From Frateuria defendens (GTDB taxonomy: Bacteria; Pseudomonadota; Gammaproteobacteria; Xanthomonadales; Rhodanobacteraceae): a stretch of 59,165 bases of DNA. The position numbers and the translations under genes are program-made. Of the stretch, positions 45,237 through 53,196 are shown piece by piece. The DNA lies in NCBI RefSeq assembly GCF_001182895.1, contig NZ_LFQR01000059.1, forward strand, positions 1 to 59,165, given 5' to 3'. The notes below the pieces were generated by a model, which was given only the letters and a program-made list of their open reading frames with translations, made no database searches and was not told where the DNA came from. How positions within the stretch are numbered: position 1 is the first letter of the stretch; each line of letters begins with the position of its first letter.

Positions 45237-46193
45237 ATGCATAGCCACGAAAACACCGTCCGCCTCATGCCCGACGTCGCCAGCCAGGCGCAGCCGCACC
45301 TCGCCGGCGCGCTGGACTGGGTGGGCATGGACGACATCGAGGTGCCGGTCCGCTTCGACGCCGGCGACGGCGAGGTGCAGCGCGCCAGCGCGCAGGTCGG
45401 CGCCTTCGTCAACCTCAACCGCCCCGACAAGCGCGGCATCCACATGTCGCGCCTGTACCTGCTGGTCGATCAGTACCTGAGCGCGAAGACGCTGGATGCG
45501 GCGATGGTCGAGTCGCTGCTGCGCGAGTTCCTCGGCACGCACAAGGAGCTTTCCGACCGTGCCCGGATCAGCATCCGTTTCGAGCACCTGGTGCGCCGCG
45601 CCGCGCTGCGCAGTGGCAACAGCGGCTGGCGCGCCTACCCGGTGTCGATCGAGGCGCAGCTCGATGCCGACGGCTTCCGCCTGGAGCTCGGCACCGAGGT
45701 GGTCTATTCCTCCACCTGCCCGGCCTCCGCGGCGCTCTCGCGCCAGCTGATCCAGGAGCAGTTCGCCAAGGACTTCGCCAAGGACCGGCCGCTGGACTAC
45801 TCCGCCGTGCTGGCCTGGCTGGGCAGCGAGCAGGGCATCGTCGCCACGCCGCACGCGCAGCGCAGCGTGGCGCGCCTGCTGGTGCGCTTCGCCGAGGGCG
45901 CGCCGCTCGACCTGATCGGCCTGCTCGACCGCGTGGAGCAGGCCCTGGGCACGCCGGTGCAGACGGCGGTGAAGCGCGAGGACGAGCAGGCCTTCGCGCT
46001 CGCCAACGGCGGCAACCTGATGTTCTGCGAGGACGCCGCGCGGCGCGTGCAGAAGGCGCTGGACGCCGACGCGCGCATCGCCGACTTCCACGTGCGTCTG
46101 GAACATCAGGAGAGCCTGCACCCGCACGACGCCGTGGCCTACGCCAGCAAGGGCGCGACGGGCAGCCAGGGCTGGCTGTCGCCCACCTGCTGA
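45237..46193 (+). CDS. folE2: GTP cyclohydrolase FolE2 (type IB)
   Basis: A 318-residue type IB GTP cyclohydrolase: MPDVASQAQPHLAGALDWVG at the start, GAFVNLNRPDKRGIHMSRLY, and the conserved catalytic Cys in VVYSSTCPASAAL. It makes 7,8-dihydroneopterin triphosphate, the first step of folate and queuosine synthesis. FolE2 can use metals other than zinc and is often zinc-repressed; no clear Zur box was seen upstream. The ATG at 45237 is the family start. No folE is in this window. Confidence 0.95.
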   Translation: MHSHENTVRLMPDVASQAQPHLAGALDWVGMDDIEVPVRFDAGDGEVQRASAQVGAFVNLNRPDKRGIHMSRLYLLVDQYLSAKTLDAAMVESLLREFLGTHKELSDRARISIRFEHLVRRAALRSGNSGWRAYPVSIEAQLDADGFRLELGTEVVYSSTCPASAALSRQLIQEQFAKDFAKDRPLDYSAVLAWLGSEQGIVATPHAQRSVARLLVRFAEGAPLDLIGLLDRVEQALGTPVQTAVKREDEQAFALANGGNLMFCEDAARRVQKALDADARIADFHVRLEHQESLHPHDAVAYASKGATGSQGWLSPTC

Positions 46194-46209
46194 GGCGCCT
46201 GGCACCGCG

Positions 46210-46308
46210 CCTCCCCTGCGTGCAAGGGGGGGGGGCGGGGAGAGGGTGAGCCCTTGCCCCGAAGGCCAGGGCTTACCCTCCGTGGCCCTCCCCGGCAAGC
46301 AGGGGAGG
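46210..46308. repeat. About 100-bp nested palindrome after folE2
   Basis: The outer arms CCTCCCCTGC (46210-46219) and GCAGGGGAGG (46299-46308) are inverted copies. Inside them GAGGGTGAGCCCTTGCC faces GGCCAGGGCTTACCCTC. A nine-base-plus poly-G run sits between the outer and inner arms. It looks like a small non-coding palindromic element between folE2 and the kdp remnant. Confidence 0.6.
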
Positions 46309-46409
46309 GCGTGGGCGGCCGGGCGCGTGCCGGGGCGCCTAAACCATCCGCCTAAACCACCCGCCGCCGTATTGCCGACGGCCCGCCGCCTTCAGTGCCG
46401 CCGAAGCAT

Positions 46410-47009
46410 TCAGCCGCCGCCGAGAAAGCGGTAGCCCACGCCGGGCTCGGTCTTGAGCCAGCGCGGTGAGGCGGGATCGTCGCCGAGCTTCTGCCGGAGC
46501 TTGCCGAGCACGATGCGCAGGTAGTGCGTGTCCTCCACGTGGCTGGCGCCCCATCTCTCACGCAGCAGCTGTTGCTGCGCGACCACGCGGCCGGCGTGGC
46601 GCAGCAGCATCGCCAGCACGGCGTATTCCTTGCGGGTGAGCGCCAGCGGCGCGTCGTCCAGGCTCACCTGGCGAGGCCGAGCCAAGTGCCCGGCGGCGCG
46701 CGGTCGCCGCGCGCCGCCGGGCAGCACGTACAGCAGCACGGTCTCCGCCGGCAGCTGCGTGTCCACGCGCAGCTCGGGGAACAGCTTGCGCAGGCGCGCC
46801 ACCGCCGCAACGACGATCTCGGCGGCGTCGGTCCAGTCGCGGTTGAGCTTGAGCGTGCCGTGGCCGAGCCGGGTCATGTCGAGCAGGTTCTGGATGTAGC
46901 GGTCCAGCCGCTGGCCCTCGCCCAGGATGGCCTCCAGCAGCTCGCGGCGCTCCTCGCGCGGCAGCCGTTCCTCGTAGCTGGCCAGCGTGTCGGCGAGGCG
47001 GCTGCGCAT
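46410..47009 (-). pseudogene. kdpD'-'kdpE deletion remnant, fused in frame
   Basis: An open frame of 199 codons. Residues 6-95 match the sensor kinase KdpD just after its phosphoacceptor helix (ADTLASYEERLP, RLDRYIQNLLDMTRLGHGTL, TVLLYV). From about 111 to the end it matches the winged-helix DNA-binding domain of the response regulator KdpE (PLALTRKEYAVLAML, HVEDTHYLRIVLGKLRQKL, TEPGVGYRF). The KdpD N-terminal and universal-stress domains, the H-box His, the ATPase domain and the KdpE receiver are gone. The join is at residues 96-110 (about 46680-46724). No kdpFABC is nearby. It might still make a DNA-binding protein, but without phospho-input. Confidence 0.8.
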
Positions 47010-47534
47010 AAAGTAAGGGGTAGCGGAAAACCGCTACCCCGTATCGTTTGCGTAAATTTTTCCGCGTGGGCTTCTTGGTGGCCGCTCATGCTCTCGGAAC
47101 CTGTTCACGATCTGCTCGCGAGTACCATCTGCTCCAGCAGTTCCTGCCGGATCTTGATGCCGGGAGCGGTGGTGGCCTCGGGCTGTTCGCGCAGTACGCG
47201 CCGCGGCCTGCGGTCGGCGGTCAGCCGTTCGAGGGCGTCCATGGGACACTCCGGGTGGCGCAGGCTGCGGGCGATGGTCCGTGCAAGTGGCGCGACGGCC
47301 GGACACCTTCGCGGCACGCCCGTTCACGCCGGCCACGCAGGCGGGCATGACAGGATGGCGCTGCGGCAGTCTCGAGGGGGCCGGTGGCCGGCGCGACCCC
47401 CGCTGTCCGGCCGCCAGGTCCGGTTCCGACCGCCGCCGGATGTGCGCACGCCGCATCCATGCACGGCCGGTACCCATCCAGGCGCTCGCATGCCGGCCTT
47501 GCCGGCACCGGCGCGCGAGGAGATCCAGACGGCG
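47010..47534. other. 525-base gap between kdp remnant and AarF/UbiB-family gene
   Basis: No recognisable gene. At 47017-47040 a hairpin (GGGGTAGCGG, loop AAAA, CCGCTACCCC) abuts the remnant's first codon. On the minus strand a 45-codon frame (47105-47242, MDALERLTADRRPRRVLREQ at its start, GGAG seven bases upstream) has a fair ribosome site but matches nothing known. The DNA from 47040 to 47100 is richer in A/T than its neighbours. The remaining 290 bases may contain the promoter of the downstream gene. Confidence 0.4.
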
Positions 47535-49199
47535 ATGGCCGAACTTTCCCGCTACGCCAAGATCGCCGCCTTCGTGCTGCGCTACCGCCACACCGGCCTG
47601 CTGCACGGGCTGAGCGTGGACGAGTCGCTGGCGCAGGGCGGCGCCGTGGCCGCATCGGACAACTTGCCCGAGCGCTTCGTCGCGGACCTCGAACGGCTGG
47701 GGCCGACCTTCATCAAGCTCGGGCAGGTGCTGTCCACGCGCCCCGACCTGGTGCCGCCGCCTTACCTCGCGGCGCTGGAGCGCATCCAGGACAAGGTGGC
47801 CTCCATCGACGCCGCGGCGGTGCGCGCGGTGATCGAGGCGGAGCTGGGGCGCCCCGTCGAGGCGGCCTTCGGCGCCTTCGACCCCGTGCCACTGGCGGCC
47901 GGCTCGCTGGCGCAGGTGCACGCGGTGACCTTGCGCGACGGCCGCGCAGCCATCGTCAAGGTTCAGCGCCCGGGCGTCGGCGCGCAGGTGATGGAGGACC
48001 TCGCCGCGCTCGACCGCATGGCCGCCGCGGCGCAGCGCTACACCGAGGCGGGCCGCCGCTACGGCATCGCCCACTGGGTCGACGAGTTCCGCAGCAGCCT
48101 GCTGGGCGAGCTGGACTTCCTGCTGGAGGCGGACAACCTCGACGCCTTCGCCGACAACCTGCGCGGCTATCCGCGCCTGTGGGTGCCGCGGCCGGTGTCC
48201 GGCCTGTGCACCGTGCGCGTGCTGACCATGGAGCGGGTGATCGGCCGCAAGGTGTCGGAGGCGGCCGGGCTGCCGCGAACGTCACGGCGCTGGGGGCCGC
48301 ACGGGGAGGAGCTGCTGCGCGCCTACCTCGACCAGGTGTTCGTGCACGGCCTGGTCCACGCCGACCCGCATCCGGGCAACGTGATGGTGACCGACGACGG
48401 GCGCGTGGCCCTGGTGGATCTGGGCATGGTCGCGCGGCTCTCGCCGCAGGTCCGCAGCCAGCTGCTGCGCATGATGCTGGCGGCGGTCGACGGCGACGGC
48501 GACCGCGTGGCGGCGATCACCGAGCGTCTGGGCAGCAAGCTAGCCGACTTCGATCCGGCCGCCTACCGGCGCGAGATCTGCACGGCCGTGTCGCGCTACG
48601 AGACGGGCCGCCAGGACGCGGCCTTCTCCGAAGGGCGCCTGCTGCTCGAACTCACCGTGCGCGGCGCCGAGCACGGCCTGCGCCCGCCCTCGGAGCTGAC
48701 CCTGCTCGGCAAGACCCTGCTCAACCTGGAGACGGTGCTGCTCGCCCTCGACCGCCAGCTGCCGGTGCGCGAGGTGGTGCGCTCGCACCTGCAGCGGGTG
48801 CTGGCCCGGCACCTGCTGCGCACCGCCTCGCCGGCCCAGGGCGCCGCCTCGCTGCTCGACCTGCAGGACCTCGCGGTGCGCACGCCGGCGCAGCTCGGCA
48901 GCATCCTGCAGACCCTGGCCGACAACCGCTTCCGGGTGCGCCTGGACGGGCTGGAGGAGTCGCGCCTGATCGAGAACCTGCAGAAGATCGCCAACCGCAT
49001 CAGCACCGGCGTGATCACGGCCGCGCTGGTGATCGCCGGCGCGATGCTGGCGCGGGTGCCGGGCGGGGCGCGCCTGTTCGGCTATCCGGTGCTGGCCCTG
49101 CTGCTGTTTGCCCTGGCCGCGGCGCTCGGCGCGAGCCTGGCGATGCACGTGATCCGCCGCGACCGCACGCCGCGCGACGAGGAGCCGGGCGAGTCCTGA
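47535..49199 (+). CDS. AarF/UbiB-family ABC1 kinase-like protein
   Basis: A 554-residue ABC1 atypical kinase. The KxGQ motif is in [19 protein letters not shown], the Ala-rich nucleotide loop in [13 protein letters not shown], the catalytic-loop region in [14 protein letters not shown], and the metal site in LVDLGM. Two C-terminal membrane helices ([15 protein letters not shown] and [15 protein letters not shown]) anchor it, as in UbiB. It is likely tied to ubiquinone or lipid metabolism, but it is not next to ubiE/ubiJ, so it may be a second paralog. The ATG at 47535 has GAGGAG 12 bases upstream; another in-frame ATG at 47490 would add 15 residues. Confidence 0.88.
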   Translation: MAELSRYAKIAAFVLRYRHTGLLHGLSVDESLAQGGAVAASDNLPERFVADLERLGPTFIKLGQVLSTRPDLVPPPYLAALERIQDKVASIDAAAVRAVIEAELGRPVEAAFGAFDPVPLAAGSLAQVHAVTLRDGRAAIVKVQRPGVGAQVMEDLAALDRMAAAAQRYTEAGRRYGIAHWVDEFRSSLLGELDFLLEADNLDAFADNLRGYPRLWVPRPVSGLCTVRVLTMERVIGRKVSEAAGLPRTSRRWGPHGEELLRAYLDQVFVHGLVHADPHPGNVMVTDDGRVALVDLGMVARLSPQVRSQLLRMMLAAVDGDGDRVAAITERLGSKLADFDPAAYRREICTAVSRYETGRQDAAFSEGRLLLELTVRGAEHGLRPPSELTLLGKTLLNLETVLLALDRQLPVREVVRSHLQRVLARHLLRTASPAQGAASLLDLQDLAVRTPAQLGSILQTLADNRFRVRLDGLEESRLIENLQKIANRISTGVITAALVIAGAMLARVPGGARLFGYPVLALLLFALAAALGASLAMHVIRRDRTPRDEEPGES

Positions 49200-49351
49200 A
49201 CCAGGCGGGCCGGCGCCTGCCGCGCATCGCCGGCGCCGGGCCCGACGTCCCTGACGTGCTTGCCGGGGCGGACATGTCGCCGCCCTCGCGCATCGCGTCC
49301 GCGCGATGCGGCCGTGGCTGCGCCACGCTGTACCCGGCAAGCCTCCGGTCG

Positions 49352-49378
49352 CAAAAAGGGCCCGGCATGCCGGGCCCT
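49352..49378 (-). terminator. Intrinsic terminator of the GH32 gene
   Basis: AGGGCCCGGC and GCCGGGCCCT (49357-49378) form a palindromic stem around AT. On the minus strand TTTTT follows directly. It lies 25 bases after the GH32 stop. Confidence 0.8.
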
Positions 49379-49403
49379 GGTCGTGGGCAGTACGTGGTGC
49401 CGA

Positions 49404-51002
49404 TCAGCGCAGGTTCGTCACCGCCACGTCGTGAAAGCTCGCCTCGCCCTGCTCGGCGAACGCGCTGATGCGGTCGTCGGTGGAAGCGGGGAACACGAGG
49501 TCGGTGATGACGGCGCGTCCGTCCGCCGCGAAGACCTCCACCGAGCCGCGGTCGACCACGATGCGCAGGCGCAGCCGGCCGTTGTCGAGCGGCAGGTTGA
49601 CGATGTGCTCCTTGCTGAAGGCCGGCGAGAAGTTGCCGATGCCGGCGTGGGAGCGGTCGAGCGTCAAGGTGTGCCGGGCGGTGTCGTAGACGATCCGCGT
49701 ACCGGCGGCGCCGTCGGCGGAGCCGCGCACCACCAGGCCGGCGCGCCGGGCCGAGCGCGGTTCGAGGGTGAGGTCGATGTTCTGCACGGTGCCGCGCGCG
49801 GCCGGCACCAGCTCCTTGCTGCCGGAGGACACGGCGAACGTGCCCACGCGCGTGGTCGGGCCCTTGTCCACCAGGGCGGCGTACTGGTCGGCCGGCGCGA
49901 AGGTGAGCTGCGGCACGCCGTCGATGGTCTTCAGGGCCAGCTGGCGGGGCAGGGCCATGGCGCCTTTCCATGGCGTGGTGGGCACGCGGTCGGCGTAGTC
50001 CCAGTTGCTCATCCAGCCGATGGTCACCGCCTTGCCGTGGGGCTCGTTGGCGAAGGTGCCGGCGGCGTAGTAGTCGGCGCCGTGGTCGAGCCACAGGTAG
50101 CGAGAGGGGTCGGAGTCGGGCGGCGCCAGGTTCTCGGGCGTGAAGGTCTTGCCGTCGAAGCGGCCCACGAAGTACTCCGCGCCGGAGCCGCCGGCGATCG
50201 ACCACGGATTGATGTTGACGATCAGCACCCAGCGCGGGTCGCGCGCATTGCCGTCCAGCGGCAGCGGGAACAGGTCGGGCATCTCCCACAGCACGCCGGG
50301 CCTGGCGACGCCGGCGGGGCCGAAGTCGCTCAGGAACTCCCAGTCGATCAGGTTCTTCGAGCGGTAGAACTTCACCACGTGCGCGTCCGACACCACGGTG
50401 GCCATCAGCCAGTAGCCGCCCGGCGCGTACCAGCTCACCTTGGGATCGCGGAAGTTGCGCGACTCGGGGTTGAGCGTGAGCACGGGGTTCTTCTCGTACT
50501 TGCGCCAGCTCTCGCCGCCATCGGTGCTGTAGGCGACCGACTGCGCCTGCATGCCGGCCTCGTGGCCGGAGCCTTCCTTGAAGACGCTGGTGTACAGCGC
50601 CACCAGCGGCGGCTTGCCGGCGCTGCCGAGGCCCGAGGTGTTGTGCTCGTCCAGCACGATCGAGCCGGAGAAGATCTCCTCCCTGTCGGTGACCGGCATG
50701 GCCACGGGCTGCTCGCTCCAGTGGATCAGGTCGCGGCTGGTCGCATGGCCCCACGACATGTCGCCCCAGTAATTGCCGTGCGGGTTGTACTGATAGAAGA
50801 GGTGGTAGACGCCCTGGTAGTAGACCAGCCCGTTGGGGTCGTTCATCCAGTTGCGCTGCGGCGTGTAGTGGAGGGCGGGGCGCCACTGCGAGGTGCCCTC
50901 GCCGGCCTGCGCCGGTTGGCTGCCCGTGGGCGCGGAGCACGCCGCGGTCGAGACCGCCAGCGCCGCACCGAGGGAGAGAAAAAAGCTTCGTGCCGGATGC
51001 AT
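49404..51002 (-). CDS. GH32 fructan hydrolase lipoprotein (levanase/inulinase type)
   Basis: A 532-residue lipoprotein. The signal peptide ends in a lipobox STAAC with Cys22. The five-bladed GH32 propeller has the nucleophile Asp55 in WMNDPNG (52-58), the transition-state motif FRDPK (184-188) and the acid/base Glu240 in EMPDLF. A C-terminal beta-sandwich (from about 370) completes the family. This pattern fits exo-levanase/exo-inulinase more than intracellular invertase. It would degrade levan or sucrose at the outer membrane. The ATG at 51002 has GAGGAAG upstream. It is divergent from levansucrase, so synthesis and breakdown of levan are paired. Confidence 0.93.
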   Translation of the reverse strand: MHPARSFFLSLGAALAVSTAACSAPTGSQPAQAGEGTSQWRPALHYTPQRNWMNDPNGLVYYQGVYHLFYQYNPHGNYWGDMSWGHATSRDLIHWSEQPVAMPVTDREEIFSGSIVLDEHNTSGLGSAGKPPLVALYTSVFKEGSGHEAGMQAQSVAYSTDGGESWRKYEKNPVLTLNPESRNFRDPKVSWYAPGGYWLMATVVSDAHVVKFYRSKNLIDWEFLSDFGPAGVARPGVLWEMPDLFPLPLDGNARDPRWVLIVNINPWSIAGGSGAEYFVGRFDGKTFTPENLAPPDSDPSRYLWLDHGADYYAAGTFANEPHGKAVTIGWMSNWDYADRVPTTPWKGAMALPRQLALKTIDGVPQLTFAPADQYAALVDKGPTTRVGTFAVSSGSKELVPAARGTVQNIDLTLEPRSARRAGLVVRGSADGAAGTRIVYDTARHTLTLDRSHAGIGNFSPAFSKEHIVNLPLDNGRLRLRIVVDRGSVEVFAADGRAVITDLVFPASTDDRISAFAEQGEASFHDVAVTNLR

Positions 51003-51312
51003 GGGGCTTCCTCGAAAAAAACAGGCCAAGCTAAATCAGGTAAATGAATTCAATTTGAATGAGGTTGGCAAAAATGTATATTGACAGCTATCTGCGACAA
51101 TTTTACACATCCTGCAAAAGGGCTGTCTTGATGCTGAAAAAACGATCAAAACTATCCATAAATAAAATGCTGCCTGATCAATAATATACGTGTAACGATG
51201 TGCGGTGTCTCTTTTTCATCTACTGTTTATTGAAAGTTGGTTTTATGCGTGTTAGCTAGCCTTTGCGCTCATCAATCACCCCACGGGCGCTTACCCCATA
51301 AGGAGGGAGGCT
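51003..51312. other. AT-rich divergent promoter island of the fructan pair
   Basis: 310 bases between the divergent GH32 and GH68 genes, much richer in A/T than the surrounding DNA. ATTCAA and TTGAAT (51048-51060) are inverted copies around one base, a candidate operator 46 bases from the GH32 start. A perfect -35 TTGACA is at 51081-51086. No gene is seen. Two promoters must lie here. Confidence 0.6.
51081..51109 (+). promoter_or_regulatory. Candidate levansucrase promoter
   Basis: TTGACA (51081-51086) matches the -35 consensus fully and is 17 bases from TACACA (51104-51109), a modest -10. The start codon is 204 bases further on, so a long leader would result; another promoter closer in cannot be excluded. 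Confidence 0.4.
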
Positions 51313-52875
51313 ATGAAGTCTCAGAAGTTCAATATCCGTTGCCCGCGTCCGCGCGCGCTGGGCGTTCTGCTCTCCACCGCGCTGGCGTCGGTCGTTGCTG
51401 CGCCGGTGGCCCTGGCGGCCGACTTCCCGTTCCCCACGCCGCACACGCAGGAGGCCCACGACCCCGCGGCGGCCTTCACGTCCCTCTGGACCCGTGCGGA
51501 CGCCAGCCAGATCAAGGCGATGTCCAACCCGTCGGTTCCCACCGGGCAGAACTCGCTGCCGTCGTGGCTCACCATGCCCGACATCCCCGCCGACTTCCCG
51601 CAGACCGACCCGGACGTGTGGGTGTGGGACACCTGGCCGCTCAGCGACATGCAGGCCAACAACATCAGCTTCGATGGCTGGGAGGTGATCTTCTCGCTGA
51701 CCGCCGACCCGCACGCCGGCTACGTCTTCGATGACCGCCACGTGCATGCGCGCCTGGGCTTCTTCTACCGCAAGGCGGGCATCCCGGCCTCGCAGCGTCC
51801 GCGCGACGGCGGCTGGATCTACGGCGGCCACGTGTTCCCCGACGGCGCCAGCATCAAGGTGTTCGACCCGGGAACCCCGATCACCCAGAATGCGGAATGG
51901 TCCGGCTCGAGCCGCCTGCTAAACCGTGGCGGCAAGGTCAGCGTGTACTACACCGCGCTGGCGTTCAACCGCACGCCGCAGGGCCAGGACATCAGCCCGG
52001 CCGTGGCGATCATTTCGCGCACCGACGGCCAGCTGCATGCCGACAAGACCCACGTGTGGTTCACCGGCTTCGACAAGCACGCCCCGCTGCTCAGGCCCGA
52101 TGGCGTGTACTACCAGAATGGCGCGCAGAACCCGTTCTATAACTTCCGCGACCCGTTCGTGTTCGAGGATCCGGCGCACCCGGGACAGACCTACATGGTG
52201 TTCGAGGGCAACACGGCCGTGCAGCGCGGCGCCCGTTCCTGCACCGAGGCCGACCTGGGCTATGCGCCCGACGATCCGAACCGGGAGAACCTTGAGGACG
52301 TGCTGAACTCCGGCGCCACCTTCCAGCAGGCCAACGTCGGCCTGGCGGTCGCCACCAACAAGCAGCTCACCCAGTGGAAGTTCCTGCCGCCCATCCTCTC
52401 GGCCAACTGCGTCACGGACCAGACCGAGCGTCCGCAGTTCTACCTCAAGGACGGCAAGTACTACCTGTTCACCATCACCCACCGCTCCACCTATGCGGCG
52501 GGCATGGATGGTCCGGACGGCGTGATGGGCTTCATCGGCAACGGCATCCGCAGCGACTTCCTGCCGCTGAACGGCGGTAGCGGCCTGGTGCTCGGCAACC
52601 CGACCGACCTCAATGCGCCGGTCGGTGCGCCGTTCGCGCTGGATCCGTCGCAGAACCCGCGCGCCTTCCAGTCGTACTCGCACTACGTCATGCCGGGCGG
52701 CCTGGTCGAGTCGTTCATCGACGCGATCGGTCCCCGCCGCGGCGGTGCGCTGGCCCCGACGGTGAAGATCGACATCGGCGCCACCACCACGCAGGTCGAC
52801 CTGACCTACGGCACCGGCGGCCTGGGCGGCTTCGGCGACATCCCGGCCAACGTCAACGTCGGGAATGTGCGTTAA
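51313..52875 (+). CDS. Levansucrase (GH68)
   Basis: A 520-residue exported GH68 enzyme. The signal peptide covers about 1-36 (LASVVAAPVALAA). The nucleophile Asp106 is in VWDTWPL, the EWSGSS block at 195-200, the transition-state stabiliser in NFRDPF (Asp280) and the acid/base Glu372 in TERPQF. It transfers fructose from sucrose to make levan or fructo-oligosaccharides. There is no cell-wall anchor, so it is secreted, possibly without cleavage as in other Gram-negative levansucrases. AAGGAGGGAGG lies before the ATG, a very strong ribosome site. Divergent GH32 and a terminator frame it. Confidence 0.95.
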   Translation: MKSQKFNIRCPRPRALGVLLSTALASVVAAPVALAADFPFPTPHTQEAHDPAAAFTSLWTRADASQIKAMSNPSVPTGQNSLPSWLTMPDIPADFPQTDPDVWVWDTWPLSDMQANNISFDGWEVIFSLTADPHAGYVFDDRHVHARLGFFYRKAGIPASQRPRDGGWIYGGHVFPDGASIKVFDPGTPITQNAEWSGSSRLLNRGGKVSVYYTALAFNRTPQGQDISPAVAIISRTDGQLHADKTHVWFTGFDKHAPLLRPDGVYYQNGAQNPFYNFRDPFVFEDPAHPGQTYMVFEGNTAVQRGARSCTEADLGYAPDDPNRENLEDVLNSGATFQQANVGLAVATNKQLTQWKFLPPILSANCVTDQTERPQFYLKDGKYYLFTITHRSTYAAGMDGPDGVMGFIGNGIRSDFLPLNGGSGLVLGNPTDLNAPVGAPFALDPSQNPRAFQSYSHYVMPGGLVESFIDAIGPRRGGALAPTVKIDIGATTTQVDLTYGTGGLGGFGDIPANVNVGNVR

Positions 52876-53196
52876 GCGTTCCGATTTCCACGCTACGGCG
52901 TGATTGAAGAACGGGTGGGCGGCGCGAGCCGCCCACTTTTTTTGTGCGCGGGCGCAATGCCTGGCGGCCTCGGGGAACTCGGTGCTTACGTGCGATATGC
53001 GCGCATGGCCGGTACTTCCGCAGCAGTGCGGGCACGCCACCATGTAAAGGCTCTTGTCGTGGCGTCGCCGCTGAGCGCAGTGAGAAGCAAGCATTTCTCA
53101 TGCTGCTTTGCAGCTATAACTTTAGCCCTATAGACGTCAGTCGTTCGATTGATTGGAATCCCCGGGCCGCGCAATGCGGCCCAAACAGGGGCGTGC
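52876..53196. other. 321-base gap between levansucrase and the RHS gene
   Basis: Besides the terminator at 52915-52943 no gene is seen. TTGCAG (53108-53113) and TATAGA (53129-53134) could form a weak promoter about 60 bases above the RHS start. Just before the RHS start, GGGCCGCGCAATGCGGCCC at 53164-53182 is a small palindrome. Confidence 0.4.
52915..52943 (+). terminator. Intrinsic terminator of levansucrase
   Basis: GTGGGCGGC (52915-52923) and GCCGCCCAC (52928-52936) pair around GCGA, followed by TTTTTTT. It is 40 bases after the stop codon. Confidence 0.9.

Noticed and set aside
46410-47009. A normal OmpR-type response regulator gene
   Set aside because: The N-terminal half is KdpD kinase sequence, not a receiver domain, so it is a deletion fusion.
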